Source of the DNA: Flavobacteriaceae bacterium UBA3611
Lineage (GTDB): Bacteria; Bacteroidota; Bacteroidia; Flavobacteriales; Flavobacteriaceae
Length of the DNA stretch: 64,000 nucleotides
NCBI GenBank assembly: GCA_002375495.1
Contig: DFLU01000006.1
Location: forward strand, 129,060 to 193,059
Reading direction: 5' to 3'
A program made the translations under genes and the position numbers. Positions 61,749 through 64,000 of this stretch are shown here, in pieces. The stretch's first letter is position 1. Each line of letters opens with the position of its first letter. A model generated the notes under the pieces. That model saw only the letters and a list, made by a program, of their open reading frames with translations. It searched no databases and had not been told where the DNA came from.

Positions 61749-61811
61749 GCCGTAAAAATAGAACGACAAAAAGTTAAAAGCTCTTAAGGCTAGCTTAATA
61801 ATTTCAGAAAG

Positions 61812-62897
61812 TTAATCGAAGTAACTAAAAGTTTCCCCATCCTTAATTGTAAGAAGCGATTCGTAAATTAGCTTAATCACATTCTCCACATCATCGCGGT
61901 GTACCATTTCTACAGTAGTATGCATATACCGAAGCGGTAAAGATATAAGCGCGCTGGCCACTCCGCTACCGCTGTACGCAAAAGCATCGGTGTCTGTACC
62001 AGTTGCTCTAGAAAGCGCCGCTCTCTGGAAAGGGATTTTATTTTTTTCGGCAGTAGTCGTAATAAGGTCACGCAGTTTTTGTTGTACCGCAGGGGCATAT
62101 GCTATTACGGGGCCGTCACCAATTTTTGCGGCACCCTGCTTTTTTTGGTCTATCATCGGGGTAGTAGTATCGTGGGTCACATCGGTTACGATAGCTACAT
62201 TTGGCTGAATGCGCTCTGCGATCATCTGTGCTCCGCGCAGCCCAATTTCTTCCTGTACCGAATTGGTAATGTACAGACCAAAGGGCAGTTTCTTTTTGTT
62301 TTCCTTTAGCAAACGCGCCACTTCAGCAATCATAAATCCGCCCATACGGTTGTCTAATGCCCGGCACACAAATTTATCGCCGTTTAAGATATGGAAGGTA
62401 TCAGGGTAGGTAATTACACAGCCTACGTGAATTCCCATCGCTTCCACTTCATCTTTGTCTTTAGCGCCTACATCAATAAAAATATTTTCTGGTTTTGGAG
62501 CTTCCTCTTTCGATTTATTGCGGGTGTGGATCGCTGGCCAGCCAAACACGCCTTTTTTAATACCTTCTTTCGTATGGATATTTACAATCTTTGAAGGAGC
62601 AATCTGGTGATCGCTACCTCCATTTCTAATTACATAGAGCAACCCGTTGTCACTAATATAGTTAACATACCAAGAAATCTCATCGGCATGACCTTCAATG
62701 ACAACCTTAAACTTTGCCTTGGGATTAATAACTGCCACAGCAGTACCATAGGTATCTGTGATAAACTCATCAACATACGGTTTTAGGTAGTCCATCCATA
62801 ATTTTTGCCCGTCCCACTCATAGCCTGTGGGCGAAGCATTGTTCAGATAATTTTCTAAAAAAGTAAGTGATTTTTTGTTTAAAATAGATTTCGCCAT
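61812..62897 (-). CDS. M42 family metallopeptidase (glutamyl aminopeptidase-like)
   Basis: About 361 residues from ATG 62897 (MAKSILNKKSLTFLENYLNNASPTGYEW); the frame runs 36 codons further upstream without family similarity. Metal and catalytic sites: 'VVIEGHADEISWYV' (H and catalytic D), 'ALDNRMGGF' (bridging D), 'VQEEIGLRGA' (catalytic E and metal E), 'VTDVTHDTTT' and 'MHTTVEMVHRDD'. These dodecameric TET-type peptidases trim peptides in the cytoplasm. Confidence 0.93.
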   Translation of the reverse strand: MAKSILNKKSLTFLENYLNNASPTGYEWDGQKLWMDYLKPYVDEFITDTYGTAVAVINPKAKFKVVIEGHADEISWYVNYISDNGLLYVIRNGGSDHQIAPSKIVNIHTKEGIKKGVFGWPAIHTRNKSKEEAPKPENIFIDVGAKDKDEVEAMGIHVGCVITYPDTFHILNGDKFVCRALDNRMGGFMIAEVARLLKENKKKLPFGLYITNSVQEEIGLRGAQMIAERIQPNVAIVTDVTHDTTTPMIDQKKQGAAKIGDGPVIAYAPAVQQKLRDLITTTAEKNKIPFQRAALSRATGTDTDAFAYSGSGVASALISLPLRYMHTTVEMVHRDDVENVIKLIYESLLTIKDGETFSYFD

Positions 62898-63014
62898 AGC
62901 GCCAAAGGAGTTTAAATAATAATGAGTTTCAAAATTAAGGATTAATTCAGAAGTAGCACGCCACAATTTTTTAATTTTGGAACAGTTTTGGTTTAGTAAA
63001 AGCAAACATTGAAA

Positions 63015-63701
63015 ATGAAATACCTAGCATACCTATATATATTATGTTGTTCCTATGGAGTAGCGCACGGGCAAACCATAGAAGAGATGAAACAGGAGCA
63101 AGATAGTCTTACAACTTTCTACTATATTATAGATGGCGACAGCATTCCGAGAGAGTATATAGATCTTGAAGAGGTGGTGCTTTTAAATAAGTTAGAGTTC
63201 AACTCTAAAGAAGATCGCCGTAGGTATCTCATCCTTCGGCGTAAGACCAGAAAGGTGTACCCTTATGCAAAGTTGGCATCAGAACGTCTTACAACCATGA
63301 GCGAGCGCTTAAAAACGATCGATAGGAAACGTGATCGTAGAAGATATACCAAGCGTATTCAAAAGTATGTGGAAGAAGAATTTTCTGAAAAGTTGAAAAA
63401 ACTCACCCGTACCGAAGGACAGATTCTCGTTAAATTAATCCATAGGCAAACCGGGCGTACGGCATTTGCCTTGGTAAAAGAGTTGCGCACGGGGTGGCGG
63501 GCATTTTGGTACAATACAACGGCCAGCATGTTCGATATCTCTATCAAGGAAGAGTATCGTCCGTTCGAGGTTAAAGAAGATTATCTAATTGAAGATATCT
63601 TAGAGCGCTCCTTCCAGTCTAATAAACTCGAGCGCCAAGCACCGGCATTTGATATCGATTATCTTGATCTTACCGCACATTGGAACCGTAAGACAAAGTA
63701 A
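63015..63701 (+). CDS. DUF4294 domain exported protein
   Basis: About 228 residues from ATG 63015 (a TTG two codons earlier is also in frame). A signal peptide (MKYLAYLYILCCSYGVAHGQ) is followed by a basic, helical domain with 'RRRYLILRRKTRKVYPYAKLASERL' and 'GQILVKLIHRQTGRTAFALVKELRTGWRAFWYNTTASMFDISIKEEY', which identify DUF4294. Function is unknown; it is a periplasmic protein of Bacteroidetes. It is divergent from the M42 peptidase. Confidence 0.88.
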   Translation: MKYLAYLYILCCSYGVAHGQTIEEMKQEQDSLTTFYYIIDGDSIPREYIDLEEVVLLNKLEFNSKEDRRRYLILRRKTRKVYPYAKLASERLTTMSERLKTIDRKRDRRRYTKRIQKYVEEEFSEKLKKLTRTEGQILVKLIHRQTGRTAFALVKELRTGWRAFWYNTTASMFDISIKEEYRPFEVKEDYLIEDILERSFQSNKLERQAPAFDIDYLDLTAHWNRKTK

Positions 63702-63771
63702 GATCAGCTTTGCTTGTGTATTTCGTTGATTTTGTTTACTTTAGAAGTTCGCTCTTTAATTTTAGGGTGTT

Positions 63772-63848
63772 CCCCCGGCCCCAATAGCTATTGGGGTCGG
63801 GGGCGGGCTTTACACTGTATCCCCAACCCGAATACTATCGGGTTGGGG
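63772..63848. repeat. Double-hairpin GC-rich repeat element
   Basis: Hairpin 1: CCCCCGGCCCCAAT / AGCT / ATTGGGGTCGGGGG (14 bp, one wobble, 63772-63803). Hairpin 2: CCCCAACCCGA / ATACTA / TCGGGTTGGGG (11 bp, 63821-63848). The element is far more GC-rich than its surroundings and resembles dispersed palindromic repeats of flavobacteria. No conserved ORF is present to the end of the window. Confidence 0.75.
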
Positions 63849-63958
63849 GATGCCGCTCCAATCCCTAACACAGTTATTAACATTTTAAGTAAAAAGAAGA
63901 TTAAAATCAAGCAGTTAGCAATTGTTAATAACTCAACAGGCATTTTTATTCAAATTGC

Positions 63959-63991
63959 TTTGGAGTTTTAAAGTTTATGAGCGTATATTTG
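63959..63991 (+). promoter_or_regulatory. Candidate Bacteroidetes promoter at the right edge
   Basis: TTTG (63959-63962), a 21-base spacer, then TATATTTG (63984-63991) fit the TTTG/TAnnTTTG pattern of the main sigma factor in this phylum. The transcribed gene lies outside the window. Confidence 0.5.
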
Positions 63992-64000
63992 CACCCGCTT

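Noticed and set aside
63714..63971. 85-codon ORF at the right end
   Set aside because: It is made mostly of the double-hairpin repeat and has no protein-like features.
1..64000. CRISPR array, tRNA or rRNA genes
   Set aside because: No regularly spaced repeats, cloverleaf genes or rRNA sequence were recognised on either strand; a covariance search would be needed to exclude short RNAs.

Overview
The window looks like the chromosome of a gliding marine member of the Flavobacteriaceae (Bacteroidetes). The evidence is AT-rich DNA, two proteins with type IX secretion (T9SS) C-terminal sorting domains, the gliding genes gldF and gldG, DUF4294, DUF4870 and DUF1573 proteins, a weak TAnnTTTG-type promoter, frequent TTG/GTG starts, and dispersed palindromic repeats that include a 'CTTCGACTGCGCTCA' family. 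I saw no rRNA, tRNA or CRISPR array.

Layout. (1) 0-1.3 kb: the tail of an outer-membrane barrel gene, a DUF421 membrane protein and a small-multidrug-export-type protein. (2) 1.3-13.9 kb: a cell-surface cluster with two paralogous tail-collar proteins, a methyltransferase, a TAT-type intradiol-dioxygenase-fold protein, a periplasmic-binding-protein fold without a signal peptide, and a roughly 2,790-residue T9SS adhesin. (3) 13.9-17.5 kb: a lone PycTM-like (DUF5706) membrane protein, a TonB-like protein, a zinc-type alcohol dehydrogenase and a P-loop kinase. (4) 17.5-40.56 kb: an integrated genomic island at the 3' end of mnmE. (5) 40.5-64 kb: core genes, including mnmE, an RsbQ-like hydrolase with a PAS hybrid kinase, dnaN, a gldF-X-gldG operon, a SAM hydroxide adenosyltransferase, phoH, purC, a PagL-like protein, an AGCS transporter, an MBOAT/SGNH pair, topoisomerase IB and an M42 peptidase.

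The island is bounded by copies of the last 18 bp of mnmE (17510-17527 and 40543-40560, 15 of 18 identical). Just inside each end lies a 22-bp direct repeat (21 of 22 identical). The right part (34.5-40.3 kb) is the mobility and replication core: tyrosine integrase, two small HTH/excisionase-type proteins, a zinc-ribbon protein, a large SF3 helicase-type replication protein, and an inverted-repeat/AT-rich patch that could be the origin. No capsid, terminase or conjugation genes are present, so it resembles a phage-satellite-like integrative element. The left part (18-34.3 kb) is defence cargo: a 1,448-residue Mrr-nuclease/STAND NTPase (Avs-like), an HTH/coiled-coil protein, and a complete type I restriction-modification operon.

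The most interesting feature is a three-gene insert between hsdS and hsdR: a DUF262 (DGxQR) protein, a DUF3696-like SMC/ABC ATPase, and a 284-residue protein whose last 75 or so residues match the YoeB/RelE mRNA-interferase fold with all four YoeB catalytic residues (E, R, H, Y). This is the slot occupied by the anticodon nuclease gene prrC in the EcoprrI locus. I propose a restriction-guarding, ATPase-controlled translation-shutdown module. I do not know of a description of it. That reading is inference from sequence and position.
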